Below are positions 15,481-24,180 of a stretch of DNA of 64,000 bases, piece after piece; position 1 is the stretch's first letter; the number at the start of each line of letters is the position of its first letter. The notes beneath the pieces are model-generated. The model was not told the DNA's origin. It worked only from the letters and a program-made list of their open reading frames with translations, and did no database searches. Both the position numbers and the translations under genes were made by a program. Source of the stretch: UMGS363 sp051881815 (GTDB lineage: Bacteria; Bacillota; Clostridia; Oscillospirales; Ruminococcaceae); assembly GCA_051881815.1 (NCBI GenBank), contig JBJEQP010000057.1:72501-136500 (forward strand), written 5' to 3'.

Positions 15481-18054
15481 TTATTCTTCGGTTTCTTCAG
15501 CTTCGTTTTCGTCGTCGGGAATTTCTTCCTCTACGATAACTTCGCTGTTTTCTTCCGCTTCGGCTGCTTTCATTTCGGCTTCAAGCTCTGCTTCGCTCGG
15601 TTCTTCTACCTTTGCGGTTTCTGCGCTGTCGTCATGCTCTGCTCTGGTGAACGATACGACCTTAACTCCGTCCGATACTCTCATAAGTCTGACGCCCGTT
15701 GCGTATCTTCCCATTACTCTTATATCGTTTGCACGAATACGGATAATTACGCCGTCGTCCGAGATCATGATGATATCGTCCGTATCGTCTACTACCTTGA
15801 TTCCGCAGACATATCCCTTTTCATCGGAAACCTTATAATTGAGCATACCGTAGCCGCCTCGGTTCTGTATTCTGTACGAATCGAGGGTACATCTTCTGCC
15901 GTTGCCCTTATCGGTAACGGTGAGGACTGTTGCGCCTTCACGGACTCTTGCCATTGAAACGACTTCATCGCCTTCACGGAGCTTTATTGCCTTTACACCG
16001 TGTGCGGAACGTGACATTTTACGGATACAATTTTCATCGATACGGATAGCATAGCCGTTCTTTGTTGCGACCATTACCTGTGCGTTTCCGTCTGTCATTC
16101 TCACGCCTGCGATCTCGTCACCCTCGTCAAGTCCGATCGCGATAAGTCCGTTCTTTCTTACGTTCTTATACGCATCGAGCGGAGTACGCTTTATCTTGCC
16201 GTTCTTTGTAACCATAATGATATTCTTGCCGCTGTCGAAGTCGGTGGTTTTTATCATTGCTGCGATCTTCTCGCCCTCGGAAAGTGGGAGAAGATTTACG
16301 GCGTTTGTTCCTCTTGACTGCTTTGAGCCTTCGGGGATCTCGAAGCATTTGAGCTTATACATTATGCCCTTATTCGAGATAAAGAGGACATTATCGTGCG
16401 AAGACGAGATAAACATTTCCTCAACAAAATCCTCTTCACGTTGCTTCATTCCCGTTACGCCCTTGCCGCCTCGTCTTTGCGCCTTATAGTCGCTTACGGG
16501 CTGGCGCTTGATATAGCCGATATTTGTATATGTTACGACACATTCCTCAACGGGGATAAGGTCTTCGATATCGACCTCGCCCGTGATGCTTTCGATAGAA
16601 GTTCTTCTGTCGTCGCCGTACTTGTTCTTGACTGTTTCAAGCTCTTCGGACATTATTTCAAGCACTTTTTCATGGCTGGAAAGTATTTCTTTATATTCTG
16701 TGATCTTTGCTTCAAGCTCTGAAAGTTCATCTTCGATCTTCTGTCTTTCAAGACCTGTGAGCTGGATAATTCTCATCTGTGCGATAGCGTTCGCCTGTAC
16801 CTCGGAGATGCCGAAGCGTTCCATAAGTCTTGACTTTGCTTCGTTCGGATCCTTCGATGTGCGGCAGATATTTACAACCTCGTCAATATTATCGGAAGCG
16901 ATTACCAAGCCCTCTAAAATGTGTGCTCTTTCCTCGGCTTTTTTAAGGTCGAATTCCGTTCTTCTTCTGATAACATCGACCTGGAAGTCGATATACTCGG
17001 TAAGTATCTGTTTAAGTGTAAGGATCTTCGGCTCGCCTCTTACAAGTGCAAGCATGATGATTCCGACTGTATCCTGGAGCTGTGTATTTGCGAAAAGCTT
17101 ATTGAGGACAAGCTGCGGAATAGCGTCCTTGTTAAGCTCGATAACTATTCTTACTGCGTGATCCTTATCCGATTCATCGCGGATATTATGGATGCCTTCG
17201 ATACGCTTATCCTTTGCAAGATTTGCGATATTTTCGATAAGTCTTGCTTTATTGACCATATAGGGGAGTTCTGTAACGATGATGCAGTTTCTTCCTTTGA
17301 TCTCCTCGATATTTGTAACGGAGCGGAGGATTATCTTTCCCCGTCCTGTTGCATAAGCTGCACGGATGCCTGCTCTACCCATTATTATGCCGCCTGTCGG
17401 GAAGTCGGGTCCTTTGATATATTCCATAAGATCGTCAAGCTCTGCGTCGGGATTCTTGACAAGGTACTGAATAGCGTTTATCGTTTCGGTAAGGTTATGC
17501 GGAGGGATATTTGTAGCCATACCAACAGCGATACCCGTTGAGCCGTTTACAAGGATATTCGGATATCTTGACGGAAGGACTTCGGGTTCTTTGAGGGTAT
17601 CGTCATAGTTTGAGGTATAGGGGATAGTGTTCTTATTTATATCGGCAAGCATTTCGCCTGCGATCTTTGCCATTCTTGCTTCGGTATAACGGTAAGCGGC
17701 AGGGGGGTCACCGTCGATCGAACCGAAGTTTCCGTGACCGTCAACGAGAGGGTAGCGGAGAGAAAAATCCTGCGCAAGTCTTACGAGTGCGTCATAAACA
17801 GATGCGTCACCGTGAGGGTGATACTTACCGAGAACTTCACCGACGGTATATGCGCACTTACGGTAAGGCTTATCGGAAGTATTTCCCGCATCGTTCATTG
17901 TGTAGATAATACGTCTGTGGACGGGTTTAAGTCCGTCACGGACATCGGGGAGCGCTCTTGCAACGATAACAGACATAGAGTATTCAAGGAAGGATTTTTT
18001 CATTTCCGCTTCAATATCTCTATGAATGACCTTTGCGTTCTCGTCATTATACAA
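15481..18054 (-). CDS. gyrA: DNA gyrase subunit A
   Basis: 857 aa. The N-terminal breakage-reunion domain has LPDVRDGLKPVHRR, YHPHGDAS (81-HGDAS-85) and AAYRYTEAR with catalytic Tyr123. The coiled-coil and C-terminal wrapping domain carry the GyrA box QRRGGKG, which separates gyrase from ParC. An acidic tail ends the protein. Position 84, equivalent to E. coli Ser83, is Ala and is followed by Ser, a swap linked to lower quinolone affinity in other GyrA proteins. It is last of the leftward origin gene run. Confidence 0.98.
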   Translation of the reverse strand: MYNDENAKVIHRDIEAEMKKSFLEYSMSVIVARALPDVRDGLKPVHRRIIYTMNDAGNTSDKPYRKCAYTVGEVLGKYHPHGDASVYDALVRLAQDFSLRYPLVDGHGNFGSIDGDPPAAYRYTEARMAKIAGEMLADINKNTIPYTSNYDDTLKEPEVLPSRYPNILVNGSTGIAVGMATNIPPHNLTETINAIQYLVKNPDAELDDLMEYIKGPDFPTGGIIMGRAGIRAAYATGRGKIILRSVTNIEEIKGRNCIIVTELPYMVNKARLIENIANLAKDKRIEGIHNIRDESDKDHAVRIVIELNKDAIPQLVLNKLFANTQLQDTVGIIMLALVRGEPKILTLKQILTEYIDFQVDVIRRRTEFDLKKAEERAHILEGLVIASDNIDEVVNICRTSKDPNEAKSRLMERFGISEVQANAIAQMRIIQLTGLERQKIEDELSELEAKITEYKEILSSHEKVLEIMSEELETVKNKYGDDRRTSIESITGEVDIEDLIPVEECVVTYTNIGYIKRQPVSDYKAQRRGGKGVTGMKQREEDFVEEMFISSSHDNVLFISNKGIMYKLKCFEIPEGSKQSRGTNAVNLLPLSEGEKIAAMIKTTDFDSGKNIIMVTKNGKIKRTPLDAYKNVRKNGLIAIGLDEGDEIAGVRMTDGNAQVMVATKNGYAIRIDENCIRKMSRSAHGVKAIKLREGDEVVSMARVREGATVLTVTDKGNGRRCTLDSYRIQNRGGYGMLNYKVSDEKGYVCGIKVVDDTDDIIMISDDGVIIRIRANDIRVMGRYATGVRLMRVSDGVKVVSFTRAEHDDSAETAKVEEPSEAELEAEMKAAEAEENSEVIVEEEIPDDENEAEETEE

Positions 18055-18107
18055 ATTAAAACATCTCCTGTTCTTTAGGGATAGTCAAGATCAATTTTTG
18101 GATCAAT

Positions 18108-18818
18108 TCAATCAACTATTTTATATCGTATTCCCATTACTGCCGCAAGCTTATGTCTTGTTTTTTCAAGCTCTTCCTTTGAGAAAACATCCTGCGGAAC
18201 GATGAAAACATACTTTTTTCCGACAATTATTACGAACATATCATCACGGTCGATGATATCAACTGCACCGTTCAGATGAATTATTGTTGCAGGGGTTTCG
18301 TTATCTTCTTCACTGTCTTTGTTTTCTTCATCGTTTTCTTCATCGGAAGGTGAAGCTTCTTCCGCAGCGTCGGAAAGCTCGGCTCTTTCTCCGTCTTCAT
18401 CATAAACAGCTGCATTTTCAGAATCAGCCATTATTATTTTGATAGTCTGATCCGTTATTTCGATATCATATTCGGAGCCGTCAAGCTGTTCAGCCGATTT
18501 TTTAACTTCTTTCCTGTTTTTTATCGGCTGCGAAATGAAATACACTCCGATAACAACGCATACTGCTATCATCATTATCGGTTTTATATCTCCTTTTTCT
18601 GCCGAAAGCAGCATCAACACCGAGGAAGCTATTGCTATCGCAACAAGAAGCATTTTCAGAAATACGTTTTTATAGACATATTTTTTCTGAAAGGTCTTAT
18701 AGCCCGAAATTATCATTTCCGCACTGTTTTTATATTTTGCTTTTGCAAGGAGAACGGGTTCTCTTTTCTGAAAATTACCGTCCTGTTCCTCGCCGAACAT
18801 TTCTTTTAACATTCCCAT
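18108..18818 (-). CDS. Membrane protein with PH-like (YcxB-type) C-terminal domain
   Basis: 236 aa. The cytoplasmic N-terminus (about 1-50) is followed by two membrane helices (about 52-72 and 78-98). A domain then begins ..YDIEITDQTIKIIM and resumes after a Glu/Asp/Ser-rich insert (about 140-175) with IIHLNGAVDIIDRDDMFVIIVGKKYVFIVPQDVF. This layout matches bacterial YcxB-like proteins with a split PH-like fold. Function is unknown. It lies between gyrB and gyrA on the same strand. Confidence 0.75.
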   Translation of the reverse strand: MGMLKEMFGEEQDGNFQKREPVLLAKAKYKNSAEMIISGYKTFQKKYVYKNVFLKMLLVAIAIASSVLMLLSAEKGDIKPIMMIAVCVVIGVYFISQPIKNRKEVKKSAEQLDGSEYDIEITDQTIKIIMADSENAAVYDEDGERAELSDAAEEASPSDEENDEENKDSEEDNETPATIIHLNGAVDIIDRDDMFVIIVGKKYVFIVPQDVFSKEELEKTRHKLAAVMGIRYKIVD

Positions 18819-18842
18819 TTGTTTTTTCTCCAGACAGCTATT

Positions 18843-20786
18843 TTAGATATCGAGATTTTCTACGAACTTTGCATTCTTCTCGATAAATTCCTTACGGGGA
18901 GCGACTTTATCTCCCATAAGGATAGTGAATATCTCATCAGCCTTTACAGCGTCTTCCATTTCGACCTTGATAATGGTTCTGCGTTCGGGGTCCATTGTTG
19001 TTTCCCAGAGCTGATCGGGATCCATTTCACCAAGACCTTTGTAACGCTGAACATCGACCTTTGCGTTGTTTTCGCCTGCAAGCTCCTTGATATACATATC
19101 TCTTTCCTCGTCGGAGAAAGCATATCTTACCTGCTTGCCTCTCCATACCTTGAAAAGAGGAGGCTGTGCGATATAAACGTTGCCGTTTGAGATAAGCTGG
19201 CGCATAAAGCGGAAGAAGAATGTCAGGAGCAGTGTTCTGATATGTGAACCGTCGACATCGGCATCCGCCATAATGATTATCTTTCCGTAACGAAGCTTTG
19301 TGATATCAAAATCCTCGCCAATGGAGGTTCCGAGTGCCGTTACGACAGGCATAAGCTTTTCATTGCCGTAAACCTTGTCGATACGAGCCTTTTCAACGTT
19401 GAGCATCTTTCCCCAGAGAGGAAGGATCGCCTGATAGCGTCTGTCACGTCCCTGCTTTGCCGAACCGCCCGCAGAATCTCCCTCGACGATATATATCTCG
19501 GTAAATTCAACGTCCTTTTCGGAGCAGTCGGCAAGCTTGCCGGGGAGAGAAGCCGAATTCATTGCGGATTTTCTTCTTGCTGTTTCTCTTGCTTTCTTTG
19601 CGGCTTCTCTTGCTCTCTGTGCTGCCATTGATTTATCGAAGATATCCCTTGCTTCGGCAGGATTTTCTTCAAGGTAGCACATAAGCTTTTCATATACAAG
19701 ATTTTCTACGAACGGGCGAACCTCGGGGTTTCCGAGTCTTCCCTTTGTCTGTCCTTCAAACTCACAGTTCGTAAGCTTTACCGAAACGATAGCCGTAAGT
19801 CCCTCACGAACGTCCTCACCGATGAGCTTTTCTCCGTCCTTGAGGAGATTAAACTTCTTGCCGTAGTCGTTGAGTACTTTTGTAAGAGCATTCTTGAAGC
19901 CTGTTTCGTGAGAACCGCCGTCGATAGTATGGATATTATTTGCAAATGAAAGTATAACTTCATTATAGGAATCGTTGTACTGCATTGCGACCTCTGCGGA
20001 GGAGTCACCCTGCATACCGCTGACATAGATGACCTTCTGCGTAAGCGGTTCAAGTCCTCTTGTTTTATGGATATGCTCAACGAATTCTCTGATACCGCCC
20101 TCATAATGGAGGACTTCGGTCTTCGGTTCGCTTTCATCACGAAGATCGGAGAAAACTATCCTTACGCCTGCATTGAGGAATGCCTGCTCACGAAGTCTTT
20201 TCAGAAGTATCTCATAGTCATATACGGTCGTTTCTTCAAAGATAAGCGCGTCAGCCTTGAACTTTACCGTTGTACCCGTTTCGGTAGTTTCACCGATGAC
20301 TTTAAGCTCTTCATCATACTTTCCTCGTTCAAATCTCTGGAAGTGGATGTTCTTGCCGTCCTTTACGGTCAGCTCGAGCCATTCGGAAAGAGCGTTTACG
20401 ACCGAAGCACCAACGCCGTGAAGACCGCCTGCGACCTTATATCCGCCGCCGCCGAACTTACCGCCTGCGTGGAGGATAGTATAAACTACCGTTGCTGCGG
20501 AGATTCCCTCTTTCGGATGGATACCTGTCGGGATTCCTCGTCCGTTATCGGCAACCTCGATAACATCGCCGGGAAGTATCTTTACATTTATCTCGGAGCA
20601 ATAGCCTGCAAGTGCTTCGTCGATAGCGTTATCTACTATTTCATATACAAGATGATGAAGACCCTTAGGACCGGTCGAACCGATGTACATACCCGGTCTA
20701 ACTCTTACCGCTTCAAGTCCTTCAAGTACCTGAATTTGGTTTTCATCATATTCATTGCTAACTGCGGCTTTCTCATTTTCAGCCAT
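18843..20786 (-). CDS. gyrB: DNA gyrase subunit B
   Basis: 647 aa from the ATG at 20786, 7 bases after AAAGGTGG; an earlier in-frame ATG lacks such a site. The GHKL ATPase domain has EIVDNAIDEALAG, DNGRGIP and GGLHGVGASVVNALS. The transducer domain ends in QTKGRLGNPEVR. The TOPRIM domain has EGDSAGGSAKQGRDR and DADVDGSHIRTLL. Length equals Gram-positive GyrB. It pairs with gyrA downstream to supercoil DNA. Confidence 0.98.
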   Translation of the reverse strand: MAENEKAAVSNEYDENQIQVLEGLEAVRVRPGMYIGSTGPKGLHHLVYEIVDNAIDEALAGYCSEINVKILPGDVIEVADNGRGIPTGIHPKEGISAATVVYTILHAGGKFGGGGYKVAGGLHGVGASVVNALSEWLELTVKDGKNIHFQRFERGKYDEELKVIGETTETGTTVKFKADALIFEETTVYDYEILLKRLREQAFLNAGVRIVFSDLRDESEPKTEVLHYEGGIREFVEHIHKTRGLEPLTQKVIYVSGMQGDSSAEVAMQYNDSYNEVILSFANNIHTIDGGSHETGFKNALTKVLNDYGKKFNLLKDGEKLIGEDVREGLTAIVSVKLTNCEFEGQTKGRLGNPEVRPFVENLVYEKLMCYLEENPAEARDIFDKSMAAQRAREAAKKARETARRKSAMNSASLPGKLADCSEKDVEFTEIYIVEGDSAGGSAKQGRDRRYQAILPLWGKMLNVEKARIDKVYGNEKLMPVVTALGTSIGEDFDITKLRYGKIIIMADADVDGSHIRTLLLTFFFRFMRQLISNGNVYIAQPPLFKVWRGKQVRYAFSDEERDMYIKELAGENNAKVDVQRYKGLGEMDPDQLWETTMDPERRTIIKVEMEDAVKADEIFTILMGDKVAPRKEFIEKNAKFVENLDI

Positions 20787-20844
20787 TTTTTGACCACCTT
20801 TCATTTGCGGCTTTATTCTTATCTCAAGTATTAAACTATTCTTT

Positions 20845-21114
20845 TTAAAGATTGGAATTATAGTCGCTTTCCGACCTCTTTCTCAAAGTTGAAGCGGATA
20901 TCTGTGATATATAAACTGTTTCTTTTCCCGTTTTATCGCAGCATATCACAAAGGATTTCGGCATTTCGTAGGAAACGTTGAAGGTTTTTCTTCCCTTTCC
21001 CGCCGCATTGAGAAACTCCTTTGTATGCTTGCTGACGGAAGTATTTTCAATATCGAAGATGCCGATTATATCCTTATCGCATACGACCGTATCTTCACCA
21101 AGATGCAAATACAT
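20845..21114 (-). CDS. remB: RemB/YaaB-type regulator (RemA family)
   Basis: 89 aa. The N-terminus MYLHLGEDTVV, followed by DIIGIFDIENTSVSKHTKEFL, matches the RemA/DUF370 family of small DNA-binding regulators of matrix and osmolyte genes. Position between recF and gyrB is that of B. subtilis yaaB/remB. The C-terminal tail is basic. The gap to gyrB is 58 bp. Confidence 0.85.
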   Translation of the reverse strand: MYLHLGEDTVVCDKDIIGIFDIENTSVSKHTKEFLNAAGKGRKTFNVSYEMPKSFVICCDKTGKETVYISQISASTLRKRSESDYNSNL

Positions 21115-21156
21115 ATATCCTCTCCCACTTTAGAAAACAGCTGCAAAAGCTTTTTC

Positions 21157-22287
21157 CTAACAAATTTTTCCCTTATTCACGCGGAAGACCTTTCCTCCCG
21201 TCATATCGGAGAGAAAACGGTCATCGCAGCAGGTAACGAGCACCTGCATATTTTCTATCGAGTTAAGTATGAACCGCTGTCTTCCTCCGTCGAGCTCGGA
21301 CATTACATCATCGAGAAGCATAACGGGATATTCTCCCTTTTCCGATTTAAGTATCTCCGCCTGGGCGAGCTTGAAGACGATAGCGATCGACCTTGACTGT
21401 CCCTGTGAACCGAGATATCTTGCAGGCTGTCCGTCAATGAGGGTTATTATATCATCACGGTGAACGCCTATTGTTGTAAAGCCTGCACGGATATCTTCGT
21501 TTACATTCTTTTTTAATTTATCCATATAAAATTCTGTCAGCTCACCCTCATACTCCGTTTTTCCTTTAAGGTCGGGATATATTGTTGACTGATAGAACAA
21601 ATTGAGGTTTTCTTTGCCCGATGAAAGCTTATTATATAAACTACTTGTATAAATATTAAACATATTACAATAAGTATTTCTTACAACGGATATATAAGCT
21701 CCTGCCTTTGCGAGCTGTTCATCCCAGACGCTTATTGAATCTATATCAGTTCCGCTTTTTGAAAAGCTTTTAAGAAGTGCGTTTCTCTGCATCAGCACAT
21801 TATTATAGGTATTCAGTGCGCTGACGTATGAGCCTTTTATCTGCGATATGGAAAGGTCGATAAAGCTTCTTCTGTTTTCGGGAGCTCCTTTTGCAAGGTT
21901 AAGGTCGTCGGGAGTAAAAACCACACACTGAAAGCTTCCGAAAAGCTTTGACATCAGCGGCAGCTTAACTCCGTTCAGAGTTACAAGCTTTTCTTTAAGC
22001 TCACCTTTTTTTGCGGCGAAACGTATCTCCTGTTTTCTCACCTCATCGGTAAAGGTAAGTCTTACATCGGCATAATCCTTATCAAAGCCGATGAATTCCT
22101 TTTCCCTTGAACCGCGGAACGAACGGCAGCCCGAGCAGAGCCATACGGCTTCTATAAGATTTGTTTTTCCCTGCGCATTATCTCCGCAGAAGATGTTCAT
22201 TCTCTTATCGGGTAAAATATTCACTTCGGACAGATTTTTATATCCGTCTGCGCATATCTGGTCTATAATCAAAACAAATACAGACAT
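21157..22287 (-). CDS. recF: DNA replication and repair protein RecF
   Basis: 376 aa from the ATG at 22287. An SMC-like ATPase that loads RecA at gaps with RecO/RecR. Motifs are GDNAQGKTN (Walker A), the signature YLGSQGQSRS and the Walker B MLLDDVMSELD. The start is unclear: the AAAGGAG site is about 20 bases upstream of this ATG, separated by a hairpin ATTCTCG/CGAGAAT. Family alignment would favour a TTG five codons later (22272), giving the usual 29 residues before the Walker A loop. Upstream is yaaA. Confidence 0.96.
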   Translation of the reverse strand: MSVFVLIIDQICADGYKNLSEVNILPDKRMNIFCGDNAQGKTNLIEAVWLCSGCRSFRGSREKEFIGFDKDYADVRLTFTDEVRKQEIRFAAKKGELKEKLVTLNGVKLPLMSKLFGSFQCVVFTPDDLNLAKGAPENRRSFIDLSISQIKGSYVSALNTYNNVLMQRNALLKSFSKSGTDIDSISVWDEQLAKAGAYISVVRNTYCNMFNIYTSSLYNKLSSGKENLNLFYQSTIYPDLKGKTEYEGELTEFYMDKLKKNVNEDIRAGFTTIGVHRDDIITLIDGQPARYLGSQGQSRSIAIVFKLAQAEILKSEKGEYPVMLLDDVMSELDGGRQRFILNSIENMQVLVTCCDDRFLSDMTGGKVFRVNKGKIC

Positions 22288-22348
22288 TCTCGTGCTTCGA
22301 GAATGAACTCCTTTCTTAAAGAGGGAGGTTTTCAGAGGTTCCCATAAG

Positions 22349-22558
22349 TCAGTGAATAGTTATCTCTACTCCGTTAACAGTAACAACATCTCCCGGATAG
22401 ATCTTTTTTCCTCTTACAAGACAGGGCTGTCCATTAAGCGATACCTTGCCGTCAAGTATGAGCTTTTTAGCTTCCGAACCGATAGACACAGCTCCGGCAA
22501 ATTTTAGAAGCTGATCAAGCTTTATATATTCGGTAGTGATATTTACATCTTTATCCAT
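22349..22558 (-). CDS. yaaA: S4-domain RNA-binding protein YaaA
   Basis: 69 aa, one S4 domain (IKLDQLLKFAGAVSIGSEAKKLILDGKVSLNGQ...). The position dnaN-yaaA-recF is the conserved Firmicutes order. YaaA is linked to late assembly of the 50S subunit in B. subtilis. It lies 14 bp after dnaN. Confidence 0.93.
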   Translation of the reverse strand: MDKDVNITTEYIKLDQLLKFAGAVSIGSEAKKLILDGKVSLNGQPCLVRGKKIYPGDVVTVNGVEITIH

Positions 22559-22572
22559 TGATAGATCTCCTT

Positions 22573-23682
22573 TTATGATTCAGTCCTCAATCTCTGCGGA
22601 AGAACAAGGAATGTGAAAGCATCGCCTTCCATAGGAAGTATCTTCATCGGGGAAATTCCTCCCGAAAGCTGCATTCTTATCTTATCGGATTCCGTTGCTT
22701 TAAGTGCATCAAGGAGATAGCGGCAGTTGAATCCTATCTCAACCATTGAACCTACAAGATCTATCGGAAATTCATCGTTGAACTTGCCCATTCCCGTACT
22801 ACAGGTAATTTTGACCATTCCGTCATTAAAAATACATCTTACAGGTGCCTTATTCTTATCATTAATAAGAAGCAGGCATCTTTCAAGGCTCTGGATAAGA
22901 TCCTTTGTATTGATGATTATTTCCGTTGAATGTGATTGAGGAATTGATGCCTTATAGTTATGAAACTCACCTTCAAGCAGACGGGATATTACCATATATC
23001 CGTTTATCTCAAAGATGATATGTTTTCTTGAAACGTGAAGAATAACACTTTCTTCTTCATCATCCTTCAGAAGCTTTGAAACCTCCGAGAGGGAACGTGC
23101 TTTTACAACAAAGTGATAATGATTATCTGTTTCGATTTTTTCCGTTCTTACGGCAAGACGGAAACCATCAATTGCTGCAAGATTGAAATTATGATCGGAA
23201 ATATCGAAAAGCTCACCCGTGAGAATAGGCTTGTTGTCGTTAACAGCAACGGCAAATATTGTCTGGTTTATCATATTTTTGAGCAGAGGCTGCGAAAGGG
23301 TAAAATCATCGCCCGTATCATAAGAGGGAAGAGTAGGATATTCGTCAGCCGACATTGCAAGGATCTTATACTCGGCATTTTCGCCTTTTATAATGGAGGA
23401 AAGATTGTCGTTTATCTCAAAGTAAATCTCTCCCAAAGGCATCTTTCTGACGATCTCACAGAGAAGTCTTGCGTCAAATACATATTCTCCCATATCGTCG
23501 GAAATGATACCGATCTTTGTCTGTATGCCCATTTCAAGGTCGTAGCCCGTAAGCTCAAGGACATTTCTGTTTACGGATACCTTTATGCCCGTAAGAGCGG
23601 TTATTGTAGATTTCTGAGGAACTGCACGGACTACATTATTTAAAGCTTCGTTAAGCTCGCTTTGATTGCAGGTAAATTTCAT
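22573..23682 (-). CDS. dnaN: DNA polymerase III beta subunit (sliding clamp)
   Basis: 369 aa, three repeated clamp domains; MKFTCNQSELNEALNNVVRAVP at the N-terminus and the C-terminal MKILPMEGDAFTFLVLPQRL fit the family (the usual M-P-M-R end is diverged here). It forms the ring that tethers polymerase to DNA. The gene lies directly across oriC from dnaA, as in B. subtilis. Confidence 0.97.
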   Translation of the reverse strand: MKFTCNQSELNEALNNVVRAVPQKSTITALTGIKVSVNRNVLELTGYDLEMGIQTKIGIISDDMGEYVFDARLLCEIVRKMPLGEIYFEINDNLSSIIKGENAEYKILAMSADEYPTLPSYDTGDDFTLSQPLLKNMINQTIFAVAVNDNKPILTGELFDISDHNFNLAAIDGFRLAVRTEKIETDNHYHFVVKARSLSEVSKLLKDDEEESVILHVSRKHIIFEINGYMVISRLLEGEFHNYKASIPQSHSTEIIINTKDLIQSLERCLLLINDKNKAPVRCIFNDGMVKITCSTGMGKFNDEFPIDLVGSMVEIGFNCRYLLDALKATESDKIRMQLSGGISPMKILPMEGDAFTFLVLPQRLRTES

Positions 23683-23689
23683 AGGCTTT

Positions 23690-24180
23690 TATATAACTGT
23701 CTAAAGTTATACTTCTCCTTTCATTATTTTAAGAGAATTTTTTCGAATAAACCGGAGTGGGGAAAAACTCTGCGTGAGCAGGAAAAAATAAGGTTTTATT
23801 TTTATAAAATAATATAATATATATAAATATTAAACAGTAATAGCAGTAGGGGGAGTGGAAAATATTGAAAAGGGTCTGTGACCTTGATTTTACAAGGAAA
23901 AATTTTCAACGATGTATATGTTGATCATTTTGTCTTTTTGTGGAAAGAAAAACATGATCTTTTTTGTGGGGAAAAATGTTAGTGGAAAGAGGAAAAAAAG
24001 TGAAAAATGAGGTTAAATTATTTTTTTTACTGTAAATCCTATGTTAAAAACTCATTTTATACGATTTGTAATGCACTCCAAATGCTTATAAAACCATTAT
24101 AAAAAGTTTTCCACCTTGTTTTCCACACTATGTTGAAAACTCATCGATTAAACAGTCTGTAAATAGGAAATAATAGGCAA
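23690..24180. other. Replication origin (oriC) between dnaN and dnaA
   Basis: A 490-bp AT-rich non-coding gap flanked by dnaN and dnaA. It holds at least six near-matches to DnaA boxes: AGTGGAAAA (23854), TGTGGAAAG (23939), TGTGGGGAA (23965), AGTGGAAAG (23981), TTTTCCACC (24107) and TTTTCCACA (24119). I see no perfect TTATCCACA. The best unwinding module is near 23794-23862. Flanking genes diverge from here, which supports origin function. Confidence 0.9.
23794..23862 (-). promoter_or_regulatory. Basal unwinding module: DnaA box, GC cluster, DnaA-trios, AT-rich DUE
   Basis: On the minus strand the order is TTTTCCACT (box), CCCC, then CTA-CTG-CTA-TTA-CTG (five trios on 23835-23849), then about 40 bases of nearly pure A/T (23794-23834). 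This matches the B. subtilis box / GC / trio / DUE order, in the same place between dnaA and dnaN. Strand opening is predicted to extend toward dnaN. Confidence 0.8.
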
